DNA of 64,000 nucleotides from Ceratopteris richardii (Eukaryota > Streptophyta > Polypodiopsida > Polypodiales > Pteridaceae). Positions 42,685 through 55,286 of this stretch are shown here, one piece after another (position 1 is the first letter of the stretch; every line of letters begins with the position of its first letter). The notes under the pieces are model-generated. The model did not search any database. It was not told where the DNA came from and was given only the letters and a program-made list of their open reading frames with translations. Position numbers and translations under genes: made by a program. The stretch lies in NCBI GenBank assembly GCA_020310875.1, contig CM035416.1, positions 1,546,906 through 1,610,905 on the forward strand, written 5' to 3'.

Positions 42685-45670
42685 ATGAACCTTAGATCAG
42701 GACGACACCTAGGGAGAGATAGACAAAGTCTTAGGTCTTCAGAGGCTAGTGTTAATCATACTGCTAGGTCTTGGGCCCAGCAGTTGAGCCATTATTTGCA
42801 CTACCCTAGCTCTGAAACTAGTGAGTCAGAGATGTCCCACGGTATGGAGAGACCTACAGGAAGTTCAGGTGTGCCATACTTACATAGGGTAGAAGGCCCC
42901 TACAAGACGCAGCTGGAATACCTTAGGACCAACCGATTAGGTGCTAGCATCTATGAGGACAGCCTAGGGAGATCTGTGGTCCAGATAAAAAATCCAGATC
43001 AATCCATTGGGCTAGAACACCTAGCTGTCAAATTTGAAAATGGAGCATACCTGGACAAAGAGGGAACCATATATGTAATCATCAGTCACCCAGATAGGAC
43101 AGACGAGTTTGGAAATGTGATCCCAGAAACGGACTTAGGAGACCTAGAGCAAGGAAACATGGGTGTAGAACCTAGAACCCCTTGGCAAATCAGTTCTCAC
43201 TAGGATTATCACACCGGAGTGGATTCCCCAAGACAATAAGAGCATAGATCTGCTCGTGAACCGAGAGACTGATGAAGCCTTTTGGAGGTATAAATCTGAT
43301 CAGTCAAATGAGGTAGGAACAATCATGATATATGAGTTCAAAGATCCTAATAGCCCAAGCAGAGTGACCTACTTAGATCACACTTCAGAGAGGATCTTTG
43401 TGGTTACACAACATGATAGGCATGCTTACACTTGGAAAGGTGAATTTATTTTCCCCCAACCAAGGTCAAATGTGTCCTTTGGTCACCCAGGAGCTGGAAC
43501 ATCCCAAGCTCATGGAGCTCAAAGAGACAGACATAGAGATAGACCGGAGGTAAGCTTTGCCAACCTAGTGGGAAGAGAAAGAATGAGAACGGAAACAAAT
43601 AGAGCGGAACCTGAGGGACTTAGAGCCCCAAGGAACCAAAGGAATGCGGATGAATGCTTTCTACTAAGACCTAGAGAGCACACGAGGACTTTGAGACCGA
43701 CTCGGCTAGTTAAGTCCATGAAGAACTACTTCGATGGCACAGGAGATCCATATGATCATGTGGCCGAGTTCAGGCAAGTCTTGAGAGCTGAACAAGTGGA
43801 GGACTTATTCACGCAATACAATGCTTTGGTCTAACCCTTAGGAACACAACCCTTACATGGTTTCAACCATTGAATGAGAGACAGTTCAAGATCATAGACC
43901 AACTCTTAGAGGCTTTTATCACTGAATTCTCTAAGAGTGGGATAAGGCATAATACTTCCTCATCGATACATAGTTTCAAGCAGACCCCCCAAGAGACAGT
44001 TAGACTTGCAGGAAGAAGGTTTAAGCAATATCTAGAGAGATGTCCTATCCCTGAGTTACCCACGCCAGCCAAGCAAGTGGTGTTATTCTTGGATGGATTG
44101 CTAAGTACCAAATTGAGGTCATATGTGTACTTGAAGGACCCTAGGACTATAGAAGAGTGTGTACGCATGTGCATCAATATCGAGGATAACCTAGGGGAAG
44201 AGTTAGAGCTTTCCAAAATCTACAAAGATTCAGATAGTGCCTCTAGCCTCTCTTCCTCGCAATCCACATCAATTGAGGAACTCGCGGAGAAAGTAGCTCA
44301 AAAACTAGGTGTCACTAGCAATCAAATCCCAAGGTTTGCCCCAGTAAAGAGGTGCTATACTTGCGGTGGTGACCATATGGCAAACGTATGTCCCATCATG
44401 GCTCAACCCCAAGTGAACCCTAGTAGCCAATATTGCACCATAGAACGGAGATACACAAATCACACAACACAAGACTGCCCATACAATAAGCAAGTAGTTA
44501 GGCAAACCTACCCTCAGCCCTATCCACAACAGGGAAGATACCAGAACCAGTACCCTCCACAACAATATGGTAGACCACAGCAATCCTATCAACAACCCTA
44601 CCAAAACCAACAAAGGCCTCAACCTGTGTTAGCTCAACAACCTCCAACCCCAGTTAATGTGATTCCTGTAAAGTATGCAGTTGCTGAGGAAAATTTGAAT
44701 AGAGCCATAGTCCCAGTGACTCCATTGCTTTCAGAAAGTGACCCGAGTGATCATAGTTTTGATTCCACTCACATAGATAGTCCACAGGCTTACTACATGC
44801 AGTCTCCTGAACATGGTGAGTCCTACTACAGTGAGGAACCGAGTGAACCTAGTTGGGAGCCAGATTACACAAATGTCATGTATGCAAACCCCAACTCTAG
44901 ACCTCAACCTAAGCAGGTAAGACCCCCATTCCCTAGAGGGCCATGCTACAGATGTCAAGGAGATCACCTCATTCGTGATTGCCCCATGCCTGCACCCACG
45001 CAACCCTAGTCAGTAATAATACAAGGCTTTTGTCAAGTTTGCGGCAAAGAGCATCTCTTACAAGATTGCCCAAGGAATCCCAATAATATGCCAAAAATCA
45101 CTCCTATCAATGTTATTGGGGTAGTAGTAGACTCTACAGGAAGTGTGACTTCCACTGCACCAGTACAGGTAGTCACTAGAGCTCAAGCCTTGCAGCAAAA
45201 CCAAAGTTTAGGCTAGGAAAAAAGTGCTGAGGCTAGTGAAATTGAGAGCATAACCAAGAAGAGGACTAGAGCCTGGAGAGATAGTAGAGAAAGAATGAAG
45301 AGGCAATGGGCTAAGAAGATGAGTGAACTCGAGGAAAGCCTAAGAGAAACAAAAGCCAGGATAGTTGAATTCACATCTCAAACTCCCTCTCACACTATGC
45401 CACCACCACCATTCCCATCTCCATCCGATCCAACCCCTTCCAACCCGCCTCATACGACCCCACCACCCCCTAGAGTAGGATCAATACTAGCAAATCCCAC
45501 TCCCGAGGACCTAAATATGATGCTTAAGGCTTATCAGGCCAGAATCCAAGAAGGGCCAAATGTGAAAGATCATGAAAAGTGTTACCCGAGAGCGGAACTA
45601 GAGCTTGAACGAACCAAGATTTGCGCTAAGATGGTGGAATTGGCTCAAACCATGTTTGAAGCTAGTCGCC
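42685..45670 (+). pseudogene. gag: Element F gag, frame-broken and cut by E
   Basis: ATG at 42685 (MNLRSGRHLGRDRQ). Frameshifts near 43190 and 43830 and stops at 45007-45009 and ~45216 break the frame; pieces 43256-43834, 43870-45009 and 45295-45670 remain readable. The canonical gag domain spans about 43690-44200. Knuckles are CYTCGGDHMANVC, the degenerate C-x8-H unit and CYRCQGDHLIRDC before the first stop, then CQVCGKEHLLQDC after it. The frame ends in EASRL, where A continues with FNYSGSAKTQ. At the codon of A's TGA mutation F has CGA, which identifies A's stop as secondary. Confidence 0.88.
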
Positions 45671-46263
45671 TGTCACTCTAGCACAATGGTGAGTACCAAC
45701 GTGAGAAGATTCACCTCATAATTGTCAATCCGTGGAGACATGAGGACTAGTATGAAGACTATGAGCAAGTGAAGGCACAAGTGCGTGAGTGAGAAGCACA
45801 CAAGCATGCACACACATACACACACACGCGCACACAAGGCAAGAACAAGGAGAGGAACAATGGAGTTCTTTTCATTAATCAATAGGTCTCTTACATAAGC
45901 TCAATTCACAAACAATCTACCCTCAAAAATGAGCTCTCTAGCTCTTTTTATAGTTTTCTAACTAGCTTTGGTCTTGTCCAGACCTAGTGTCCGGCCTAGT
46001 TAAAAATTAGGTTCTAGAGTCTATTTGAGGGCTCAAACAGAGTCTAAAAATTATGAAAATTGATATGTCGCTAGTTCTAATACTCCTCAAGCTCGAGGAC
46101 TCCTCGGCTTGCACAAAATGGAGTCTATTCTACCAAAAACGGGATTTACAATGTTTGTGTAGTGATTAAAATCACTTGAGTCGTAAATAGTCCGTGGGAA
46201 AAAAAATGATTTGGCCTTGTTGCCGTATTGTGCATGACTCCTCTGTTGCTTTGTATGCCAACA
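45671..46263 (-). repeat. 3' LTR of E
   Basis: 593 bp. On the minus strand it begins TGTTGGCATAC and ends CTAGAGTGACA. TATA box at 45944-45952. The neighbouring five bases in F are TCGCC (45666-45670); the matching copy would be outside the window. Confidence 0.85.
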
Positions 46264-46276
46264 CGCCCCCCTTCCT
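46264..46276 (-). promoter_or_regulatory. Polypurine tract of E
   Basis: AGGAAGGGGGGCG on the minus strand directly before the 3' LTR. Confidence 0.85.
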
Positions 46277-49227
46277 AGCGTCTGTCGCCCCTGACAGACC
46301 TTTGTTCTCTCGGGTGGTCGATATAGTATTGGATGACATTGGTGGCAAGTTCATGTTCTCCTATCCTTAAGCCTCTTGCTAGATCAGCTTCCAATGCATC
46401 CCAATTTATTGCACCAGGGGCCTCTGGTTGCGGGGTGGTGTAGTACTCAGAGTACATTGCTTGTTCACAAGCAAAAAGATGGAGCAGATGTGTTGGCTTC
46501 GGTGCGAAAATCTCCGAGTGATACTCCGAGAAACCTGATCTGAACATTTCTTCGAAGGTCTGTTTGTAACAGGCAGGGAGGTATTTGATGCGTGCATGCC
46601 AGGCGTAAGCCACACGAATACTGGGGGTGGTGCTCATGTCATACACGAAGTCATAATTTCCATTGCTAAACCCCGGGAGACGTACTTGTGGTGCGGCTGC
46701 GTTTCTAAAAGTTTTCAGGACTACTTGCATCATATCTAAGATTTTAAGCATCATTTGCGCTGCTACATCTTGCATGGGCTTCAAGTGCGGCATCCAGTGG
46801 CGAATGGTTCCCATCATGTATGCTACCGACGGTGGTCCCTGTGGTGGCGCAATGTACGGGTAGTTCAGCCATTCCTTGCATTGCGCGTTGTTCTGTACTT
46901 TGATATTGAATGCCTTCCAAGACCTGCGGCGTGGGACTGGACCGTAGCATGGATTGTATAGGAGGTGTAAAGGCACGTTGTTCCATGTGCGTAGCATTTC
47001 TGGATATGTCTCTAGAAGTTTCTGCCGCCAGGTGGGTTGACGAATTTGCCTTTTTGCACCTCTAGAGGAAGGTCTTCGGGTTGAAATTGGGTCGCAAATG
47101 TAGGAATCTGACCTGTGACTCTCTGTATTTCTGCATTATAATCAGCCAAGATAATATAATGCGGCCTGTATTGGAGTTCAGATGAGAGGATCAGGCGTCT
47201 CGATGACAGGTTCTTGAAGTAAGCCGATTGTAGCACAGTTTCCTCTATGACCCTCATGGCCTGATTTTGCACTACTGTGCGCTCTTCGTGCGAACTCCCG
47301 ATTTCCTCCACTTGACGTAGCCATGGAGGCCGTGGTGCCTCGAATGTGTCTTGAGCTTCTTCTGTTTTTTGGCCTCCTGGGAATGGTTGTGGATCGTATT
47401 CTTCGTCAAACGTTTGTTCCACAGGAATGTGCACTACTTCTTCGTGAGTGGGAGCCTCTGGAGGGGAAGGTGGTCTCTCATATTGTAGTAGACGTGTTTG
47501 CAATTCAATGACCTGTTTCTGGAGATCTTTTATGGCCTCTGAGTCTGTGAGAAGTGAAGCCGCGGAGGGGGTGGTTGGAGAGGTTGCTGTTGGTCCTTTT
47601 TGGTGTTTCTGCTTCAATTGTCCCAGTTCCTCCGATAGCTTATCATGTGCTTCAAGCAGCATGGCATAGTCTTCCAATATGATCTTGATATTATCGGGGG
47701 TCACTGCCTGAAACCTTGGATGGGCTGATGGGTGCCCCCGGTGTGCTCTCAATAGCTGCCTCCAGGTTCTCTTGATTTTGTATTTGCAGGCGTCTATTCT
47801 CTTCCTGAGCGGCCGCAAGATGGCGTTTGAGTAGAGCCATATTTCGCTGAAGTTTTGAGTTGCGTTCCAGCTGTGTCCGTAGGTGACCTTCTATCACCTG
47901 TATCGCTTCCTGATCTGTGTTCTGTAACTGTACCTCCAATATGCCATGAGCTTCTTGGAGAGTTTGGAACTGTGTGTGGAGGCGAGCATTTTCCTCCTCT
48001 AGTGCCGCAAGGCGGTGCTGTAGTGTCTCTGAGTGCTCGTGCAGGCGTTCGTTCTGTTGCTGGAGCTGAATGTAATCTGTCCTTAAATTTGATATACAAG
48101 CCAGCATGGTGTCCAATGCATTTCCTATAGATGAGTGGGTGGTGTTTACAGTGGGAGATGCATGGGAAGGGAATTGGGGAAGGGGAACAGTGAATGATGT
48201 GTCTATGGAAGTCATGTGTGTGAGTGAAATTGGTGGAGGGGGAATGGGAGGAGGTGGAATCGTGGGGGGAGGTGCCGTGGGTGGTGAAATGTCCATACCT
48301 TGAGGAGTGGGTGCGAGTGTGGGGTCTGCCATATACATTGGAATGGTAGGTGGTGTGTGTGTGGAAGTGGTGAATAGATGAGAAGTGGGGTGGGGAGCTG
48401 AAAAGAAAGGAAATGGTTGAGACCTGGGTTGAAAAGTTCTAGCAAGGAGGTCATGGAGGGATTGTAGAAATGGAGAGATAGAGGTCGGGGGTTGAGGTCG
48501 TAGGTTTGAGGAGGGCATGAAGGGTTGCGTGGTAGCAGGAAAACCCATGAATGTGGATCTAGGGTCAGGATGACCTATGGCTGAGGGCATGGGGGATGGT
48601 TGTCCTAGGGCAGGCTCTATGAGCGGTTCGGTGGATTGCATAGTGATGGGAGTTGCTTCAAAGATCGGGTTATCAGAGGTAGAGAATAGGGTGGAACTAG
48701 AGATGGGAGTACGGAAGATGAAGGTTGGTTCGGTGGGTTGAGTGGTCGAGGTGATTTCAACTGTTTCTGCTCTAGGAGGCGATGGTGGGGGTGTGGGTGG
48801 TAATGGCTCGGTGGACTCCTCATGGGTGACTGGGTGCTCTTGGCTAGCCGTTTCGGTTGCTTGGGAGGTTGTCCTGATGGGTTCAGATGTAATAGTTGGC
48901 TCTTCTGCAGTTGTGATGGGAATCTGGATATTCTTACCTGAGCGTGGTCGTGTCTGGAACCTTCGTGGGTCATATTGAACTGGAGACCTCCGAATGGCAG
49001 TGCGCACTGCTTCCACTACCCCATATGTTTCTGCCATCAATAAGAGACCTTCCCTATATTCTGAGTCAACTCTTGCTTCTTCCAACAATTGAGTCATGAG
49101 TACTCTGCTGCTCTGTTCGGTGAGCAGTTGTTGCGATCGCACTCTTTCCATAATTTGATACAGCCTTCGGAGTTCTGCTGTATAGGCTGGGGCTTCAGTG
49201 GTCTCCTCTTCATACGCTCCTTCTTCT
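46275..49227 (-). pseudogene. ORF3 of element E, middle and C-terminal part
   Basis: Pieces 49151-47691 (open further up to ~49227), 47818-47012 and 46997-46275 overlap in different frames, so at least two frameshifts are present (near 47750 and 47000). An acidic/helical start (LRRLYQIMERV) parallels A and C. The middle is Pro/Thr-rich (~48950-48200), followed by a long Gln/Glu/Leu coiled coil (~48150-47500). The C-terminal domain has VPLHLLYNPCYGPVPRRRSW, IKVQNN, EWLNYPY and a FSEYHSEIF motif shared with H. The N-terminal domain is cut off by G. Confidence 0.82.
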
Positions 49228-50519
49228 CATCCAAATAAGTTTACAAGCATCTTTATTGCATATAAGAAATGAGGATTAAGATTCATCCTTTTAATGACAC
49301 AAACAAATTTTCTCTGAAGTATTCCGAGCTTTGTATTCTTCCACACATAAAGGTTAGTCGCGTGATCAAATATATATATATATTTTTTTTCACCAAAATT
49401 AACAACGTAAAGACGATCGAGCATCTGTAACTAAGCGCATACACAAAAATGATAAGAGAAACATTCGAACCAGTTTAAAGTCTTCTTCTATCAGAGTGGC
49501 AAAGTAATTATTCTAGCAACAGAGGACTGTATGACATAAACCACGTTATGCTATCTGTATGACAACACGGTTAGTTCAAGCCCAAGAATTGTAGGTATGT
49601 CAGGAATTGTATGAAAGTCAAACCGTTTACACACAAAGAAATATTACTAACCAACAGACAAATAACTATGAGAAAACATCACGTTTGGATATTATCGATA
49701 ACTTTGAAGCTGAAAGGAAACACGGCACTAAAATTCAGTATATGAAAAACAGAGCAATGGACATTAAGTCACATTTTTCATTACAACACATCATAATAAA
49801 ATCCTTTTCCTTACAATTCTTTATCTTTTCTGTAGCTGAACCTGTTCAAGAGGATGCGTCTCCATCCATGTAGTCACGCCTTAAAGTCTAACCAGTTTAG
49901 GAGATTAATCAGTTGTAGCAAGTGTTTTCAGCAATTAAATCTGATCTGATCGTGTTCAAGATTTACTAGAGTTGTGGATCAAAAGAATAAACTTGCTATG
50001 TCCAACTTCTACATAGCAAATCAAGAACTTCAAACGCGAAAGTTTTGATACCAGTTTTTAATCATTCTCCTCCGTTATGAAATAAGAAGAAAAAAAAACA
50101 AAATAGGAAAAGAAAACCAAAGTTATAATCTTAAAAGATAAACAAAAAGAATACCGCAAATGCTTTTCAAGTTCATACATTATCGCTTGTATGCAAAACT
50201 GTAGAAAGTTTTGAAATTCACAACATTTTACGTTGCAGAAAATGATGACCAATTAAGCATACTACATAGATCACAAAAGATAAAGCTTTTTCTTTACATT
50301 TGACTTGAAGATTATCACAAATATTGTTTCTCAATGAATGACTGTTACATTAAGGACAGAATCTGCCAGTACAACATATTCAGAACTAATGTTCAGCCAT
50401 CAACTAATACTATCTCAATCCTAAATCGATTTGTTACGTTTATGTAGAATATGCACCTTAAAAAGAAACGATTTTCACTAGTAATCATAAGAAAGTTAGC
50501 AGAAAGAGAATATTTCAAT

Positions 50520-50900
50520 TCATTCGTGCACGCAACTCTTTGCGATGAAGGAGGAAATGAAACAAAACCTGTTGGTATAATTCTTCATCAAGATGGTAAC
50601 GTTGACTTGTAAACGATGCAGCTGCCTTTCTTCATCTGATGTTATTGCATTTTTGAATCCATGTGATAAGCAATACGGTACAACTTTTGTGAATTGCACC
50701 GAAATTCTTTCTATTCTGTCATCTCCTGAAGTCATGAGCCCTTCTGATCGTTGTTGTTCTGAAATGAAGGAAACGACGTGTGCTTTACCATCCCATCGTT
50801 CCTCTTTTTCTGCAACGAGCATGCATCCACCGATGCAAAACGAACTCTTTCCCCTTTCAGGCCTATAGCACGCAGCTATGATTTTTGTCCTATAATCTCT
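50520..50900 (-). pseudogene. Unrecognised coding-like fragment
   Basis: On the minus strand an open frame of ~125 codons (internal ATG at 50822, stop at 50520) has protein-like composition. Readable parts are RPERGKSSFCIGGC, AHVVSFISEQQRSEGLM and FTKVVPYCLSHGFKNAI. The region upstream of ~50900 is closed in this frame. I do not recognise the protein. It lies ~55 bp downstream of the sHSP-like fragment on the same strand, so both may come from a captured gene region. Confidence 0.4.
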
Positions 50901-50954
50901 GTCCTGCCATCAGCGTCAAATCATCATCTTCCATTCATCTGTGCTATATATTCT

Positions 50955-51266
50955 TCAAGTGATCCTTTCGAGAATAGTTCTCTCTCCTCCCTTACTACTA
51001 AGCGCCTCCTTCTCTTCTGCTTTCACGTCATCCACACGAACATTGTCAGGTAAATGGAAGCGCCGATGGAAACAACCCTGATCTCTCTCAGAAGCATGCC
51101 ATGTCACAGGTTCCTTCTCGTCTGAGAACTTCACTTCCCCACTAATCTCCATAGTATTATCATCATGGACGTGCACTTGTACATCCTTTTTTTTTCTTCC
51201 ACCAGGAAGATCAACTCGGAAGATATGAGCGCTAGAGTTCTCCCCCCAGTCGACATAGAACGAACT
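50955..51266 (-). pseudogene. Small heat shock protein (HSP20, alpha-crystallin domain) fragment
   Basis: On the minus strand ~100 codons align by eye with the alpha-crystallin domain of plant sHSPs: VDWGENSSAHIFRVDLPGG, a DDNTMEISGE strand, TWHASERDQG, and FHRRFHLPDNVRVDDVKAE. The start resembles the peroxisomal/class I type (VDWxE...AHIFK). The usual GVLTV strand and the C-terminal I-x-I motif are missing; the frame ends in ERTILERIT and a stop. In-frame TGA lies five codons upstream and no start Met is in place, so this is a fragment. It lies within the putative LTR of G and is probably captured host DNA. Confidence 0.7.
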
Positions 51267-51591
51267 TCAGCCGATGTTTCCTCAAATCTGGTACCTACGA
51301 CTGTCCGCCGCAGCAGCCCCTTTTCCAGATTATTTTAGATGTCACACTGTGAGCACACATACCAAAAACAGCCGTTCGTTCCTCCTTTTTGCCTTCTAAA
51401 ATATCTTTAGATATGCTCCATACAACTAGTACGGTAATCCTAATATGCATATATCACCAAAAAACAAGGGTAAGGGCGCGATTATATTTCGAAAGGCCCT
51501 TCTTCGCAATTTTGGCATGTCTCCTTTGACTTGAAAATTGTATTGGTTATCGCATTCAAGTGGTTTGTAGGGTTCGACTTCAATTCTTGAC

Positions 51592-52738
51592 AACATCCAC
51601 CCCCTCTGAACCTGTGCATCCTCCGGATGCACCACCATCAATCTCGATATCTACAAATCATTATGAAAATTCAAGTGCATGGGTTAAAACAAATGTGCCT
51701 ATGCACGGCCATGTAATGAGCCCTACATATGCATACTCTAAGTGCATAAAAACAACATGGTGCAAATAGGGGAGGTATTAGGAATTCGGTGTTGAGGATT
51801 TACACTGAATTTTCATCATGGATATACAATTCAATACAAGTGCAATGACTCGTGCAACTATGGGTTTTAAACAAAATATTACTCGTGCTCTTTACATTTC
51901 ATTTATGCATGTGTTAGGTGCATGAAGGGAAACAAAAATGGTGCAAAAAATCAAGGTTTTATGGTATCTAAGCAACGCTCACATCACTCACAACTCCACT
52001 CTCTTACAGATGCAATCACTCTCCCTTACTGAGAACTATTCTCTCTTATCATTCAAAACTTGCTTTATTATTTTTCAATGATATTTACCTATCTAATTGT
52101 GCAGATGGACGTGCTTCTACGGAATTTCAAAGATGTGTTTTCTATATATTTTTACATGCATATTTGGCATGCAATGCATCTCAAAGATGGTGCAAAGAAA
52201 AGATCAGGGTTAAAGCACGATAGCTAATGAAAAAGATTTTCACGGCTTTGTTCTTGAGTCATCATCTCCGTTGGCTTCGCTTGATCATTTCTGCACTCAT
52301 AGAAACTAAACAAATCATGAGAAACATCACATCAAAACGACATTATATACATATGCAGTTCATGAAAGAACTTCAAAAACCATTTGCAATAAAACATAAG
52401 CATGCAACTCGAAAGTGGTTGCCTCTATACAATCTCTCAAAACTCTAGATCTTCGATCAGCTCCATATCAACACCTGTTCTCAAAACTGCATAAGAGAAA
52501 TTAGTAGCATCGCATTCAAGAATCACATAAAAAAAACTTCATTCATTTGAACATTAAAATATCTATTTGAATTATTTTGACTTCAAACCACTCATCCAAC
52601 ATGCATTCATTACCATAGGTGTTCCCACTTTAATTTCTTGCATTTTTAGTTTTATTTGGTTTCTTCTATCTATCTTAAGATTAAAGCAAAAAACACAAGT
52701 TATATACATTTTTATTTACAAATTTCCTTTTGGTATTA
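51592..52738. other. Non-coding internal part of G
   Basis: AT-rich, with no coding stretch longer than ~75 codons that I believe. At 51592-51604 the plus strand is TCCACCCCCTCTG, the candidate polypurine tract read on the minus strand. Confidence 0.5.
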
Positions 52739-54396
52739 TTAATTCTCATTTATTAGGGTTTTTCCCTTCAGACCCATCTCCCTTGATATATGGTCACCAA
52801 AGAAACTGTGCTTCTTAAGAAGCCACCTTTGGATCGCATCAATCCGTGAATCATTTTTAAAAAGATTAGATATGTGGACAAGCCATTTCATTTGCTCGTC
52901 CATTCCTTGTAGGCTCGACTGGCATACATAGCTTTTAGAAAATTCAAACATCCATGTTTCAATCGTTTGGGCATAGTCTCCTTTATTCATGATCCTCTCA
53001 TGTGAGGTTACTCTCGATGAGTCAAACACACATGAATATAGAGTGTTGATTTTTAATATGCTTAAATCATTTTTAAAAATTCCGTGCAAGCATGGATTTT
53101 GATTCATTTCATGCTTGGGATCATTTGAGGAAATATCTTCAATTGCATCATTTCGAATATGTTCTTCATCTTCATTGAAATAAACGTATTGATTAGATTC
53201 ATTCAATTCCTTTATCAAGTAGAAGTGAGCATCATGCTCAGATGATATTACATAATCATTTTTATCTTCCAATCTATCATGATTCCTTTCTACTTGAGTC
53301 CCATTAATTATGGTATCTGCTTCTTGTTCTAGTCTTTCCAGGAACTCTTCATCATTGTCTTTGTTATGTTCCCAAAATATTTCTCCCTCAATGTGAATGG
53401 AATCCATATCCTCATAATCAACAAAATCTTGATCTTCAACTTCTTTATCCAAATTGCCATCATAGGATTCTACATTCATCTCCATCGATTCTTGCTCATT
53501 CTCTTCTGAGGATGTACTTAGTCCACCTTCTTCAAGCATTGATTCTTCAATCACTGATTCTTGCTCAAGAATCTCATCATGTATGAGAATCTCAACATAC
53601 GCATCCAAATCAACTTGAGCTTCATCGTTGCAATCGTTTGACTCAATAGTTTTACATTGGATATCCTTCAATGCTATACACGCATCTGATTTATCATATG
53701 TCACAATAAACATTTCATCTGCCACTTTATGCTCAATTTCTTCAACGTGTGGACTCAACTCAACATGATTATTTTTGACATACATATCAGTATTTAGAGG
53801 AATGATCAATGGTATTTTCTCATCCTCCTCATGTTCATTCATATTTCTCTCTTCATGGAATGTGGCATCATTTACATACATACCATTATTTTGAACTCCA
53901 TCCAACTTATCCTCCTTTTTATGTGTAGGATCTTTGTCCAATGTGACATCGCTCAAAAGAATTTCAGTATCTTGATCTTGATCTAGACTATCGGTAGGAT
54001 TAGGATCATGCTTATCACCATCGCCATACATATCACTATCTAGAGGGCTTATCATTTGTACATCCTCTAGATTAGCATCATACTCATCTTCGTCATCACA
54101 CATTTCAACCTCTAGAGGACTCATTATTTGCATGTCCTCCTTCATATAAGTAAGTTCGTTTTCTTGCATCTCTGTATGCATGTATAATGCGGATTCCTGC
54201 ATATCCATTTTCTTACCCATCGGATCTTCTATTGACAGGTCCTTAGATTCAACATCATGTTCCATGGGAGTTCCTTCATGTAATTCAGTCATTAGATCAG
54301 AAGTTCTATCCGAATCTTGTGTTAGAAGGGAATCATCACCATCAAGTGACATCCAATCATACTCCACATCTTGCCCAATGTCATCATGTAAGGATG
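52739..54396 (-). pseudogene. Element G gag-like protein, C-terminal half, cut by H
   Basis: About 550 codons on the minus strand, open from the H junction to a stop at 52739. The sequence is strongly acidic (many D/E-rich runs), with a repeated motif of the type QMISPL-x5-M (MISPLEVEM, MISPLDSDM, IIPLNTDM). The last ~120 residues are more balanced (WMFEFSKSYVCQSSLQ, AIQRWLLKKHSFFG), with a helical look. No zinc knuckle, protease or RT motif is seen. The frame joins 62186-63400 directly when H and one GGATG copy are discounted. Confidence 0.7.
54392..54396. repeat. Target site duplication of H, left copy (GGATG)
   Basis: Matches 62186-62190 exactly. Confidence 0.95.
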
Positions 54397-55226
54397 TGTT
54401 TTGTTTTGGACTCCAAGTTGTCCTCTCCAATCATGAAGTAACAAAGAATCAACAAATCATCTTTATTTTGTCAATCCTAGGAATATCCACAAGACCACAG
54501 CCCCTTCAAGATAACAGAGTCAAGGAAATAAGAGATTGATGGCTGGATTGCTGAGAGAAATTGAAGATGAAGAGAAAATCTTGAGATTACCATAACTAGG
54601 GCAAATCTCCATCATTTTCTATGTTCTTTATATCAAAACCATGCCATTTCTTTAGCAGAATACAAATATGAACTCAAAACTGAAAAATATCACCTGTATC
54701 ATCAAGACGAGACAATCGCGATTCTGTACCAACAGACGATTTTCACAATTTTGAAACTTTCTGCAGTCCTTTCCACTTATTTACAGCAATAGGTCTCTCT
54801 CTTCATACAACTTACTCAGTAATACACAATTAAGACTCACAAATCTCCATGCTTAGACAAGAGACAAGCTCACACATCAAAAGAAATACACACAATAAGA
54901 GAAAACACGATTTTGCAGAAACTCTTTCTTCTCTATTGATAGCTTGAGCAAATGGCTAACCAACCTCTCCAAAATAGAGAAAATTGACTTATATACATTT
55001 TCAAGTGTCCTTTTTCACACTTGAAATTAGGTCTTTTTCTCTAATTTTCTAAAAAAATGCTATCTAAGAGTTTCTAAAAATTCTACAAAAATTACATAAG
55101 ATCCTCAACCATATAAGGAAGACTCTTCCTTATTTTTACAATCATTGCATAAATATTTTACAATTTTTTTGACTTTTTACTAATTTTTTCATCAAAAATG
55201 CTCCTTCAAAATCACTCCTTCCAACA
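54397..55226 (-). repeat. 3' LTR of H
   Basis: 830 bp. On the minus strand it begins TGTTGGAAGG and ends CAAAACAAAACA. TATATAAG lies near 54989-54996 on the minus strand. Confidence 0.96.
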
Positions 55227-55239
55227 TCCTTCCCCTCCT
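55227..55239 (-). promoter_or_regulatory. Polypurine tract of H
   Basis: AGGAGGGGAAGGA on the minus strand directly before the 3' LTR. Confidence 0.88.
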
Positions 55240-55286
55240 AAGCCTTTCGGCTCCTGACGAAAGATTTTCTTTATGTGAGCTCAGCT

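Larger units (their letters stand above)
40740..45670 (+). mobile_element. Element F: second copy of the A family, plus strand, 5' part
   Basis: LTR, PBS, leader with the same GCGATTGAC array, and gag up to 45670, where element E is inserted in gag. The rest of F should lie to the right of the window. Its gag is strongly similar to A's but has frameshifts and stops. It lies in the opposite orientation to A. Confidence 0.9.
45671..49227 (-). mobile_element. Element E: Ty3/gypsy element, 3' part (ORF3 and 3' LTR)
   Basis: Inserted in F's gag. On the minus strand ORF3 runs from the junction with G at ~49227 to the PPT and 3' LTR. The rest of E lies on the far side of G, outside the window. The LTR is related to that of C but diverged. 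Confidence 0.85.
49228..51591 (-). repeat. Left terminal repeat of G (putative 3' LTR)
   Basis: The first 165 bp are shown to be repeated at 63836-64000, with only AT/T-run length changes. The right limit at 51591 rests on the TGTTG start and neighbouring purine tract. It contains the sHSP-like fragment and an unknown ORF. Confidence 0.5.

Noticed and set aside
52227-52818. Short plus-strand ORFs (73 and 83 codons)
   Set aside because: AT-rich, no recognisable motif, no counterpart elsewhere in the window.
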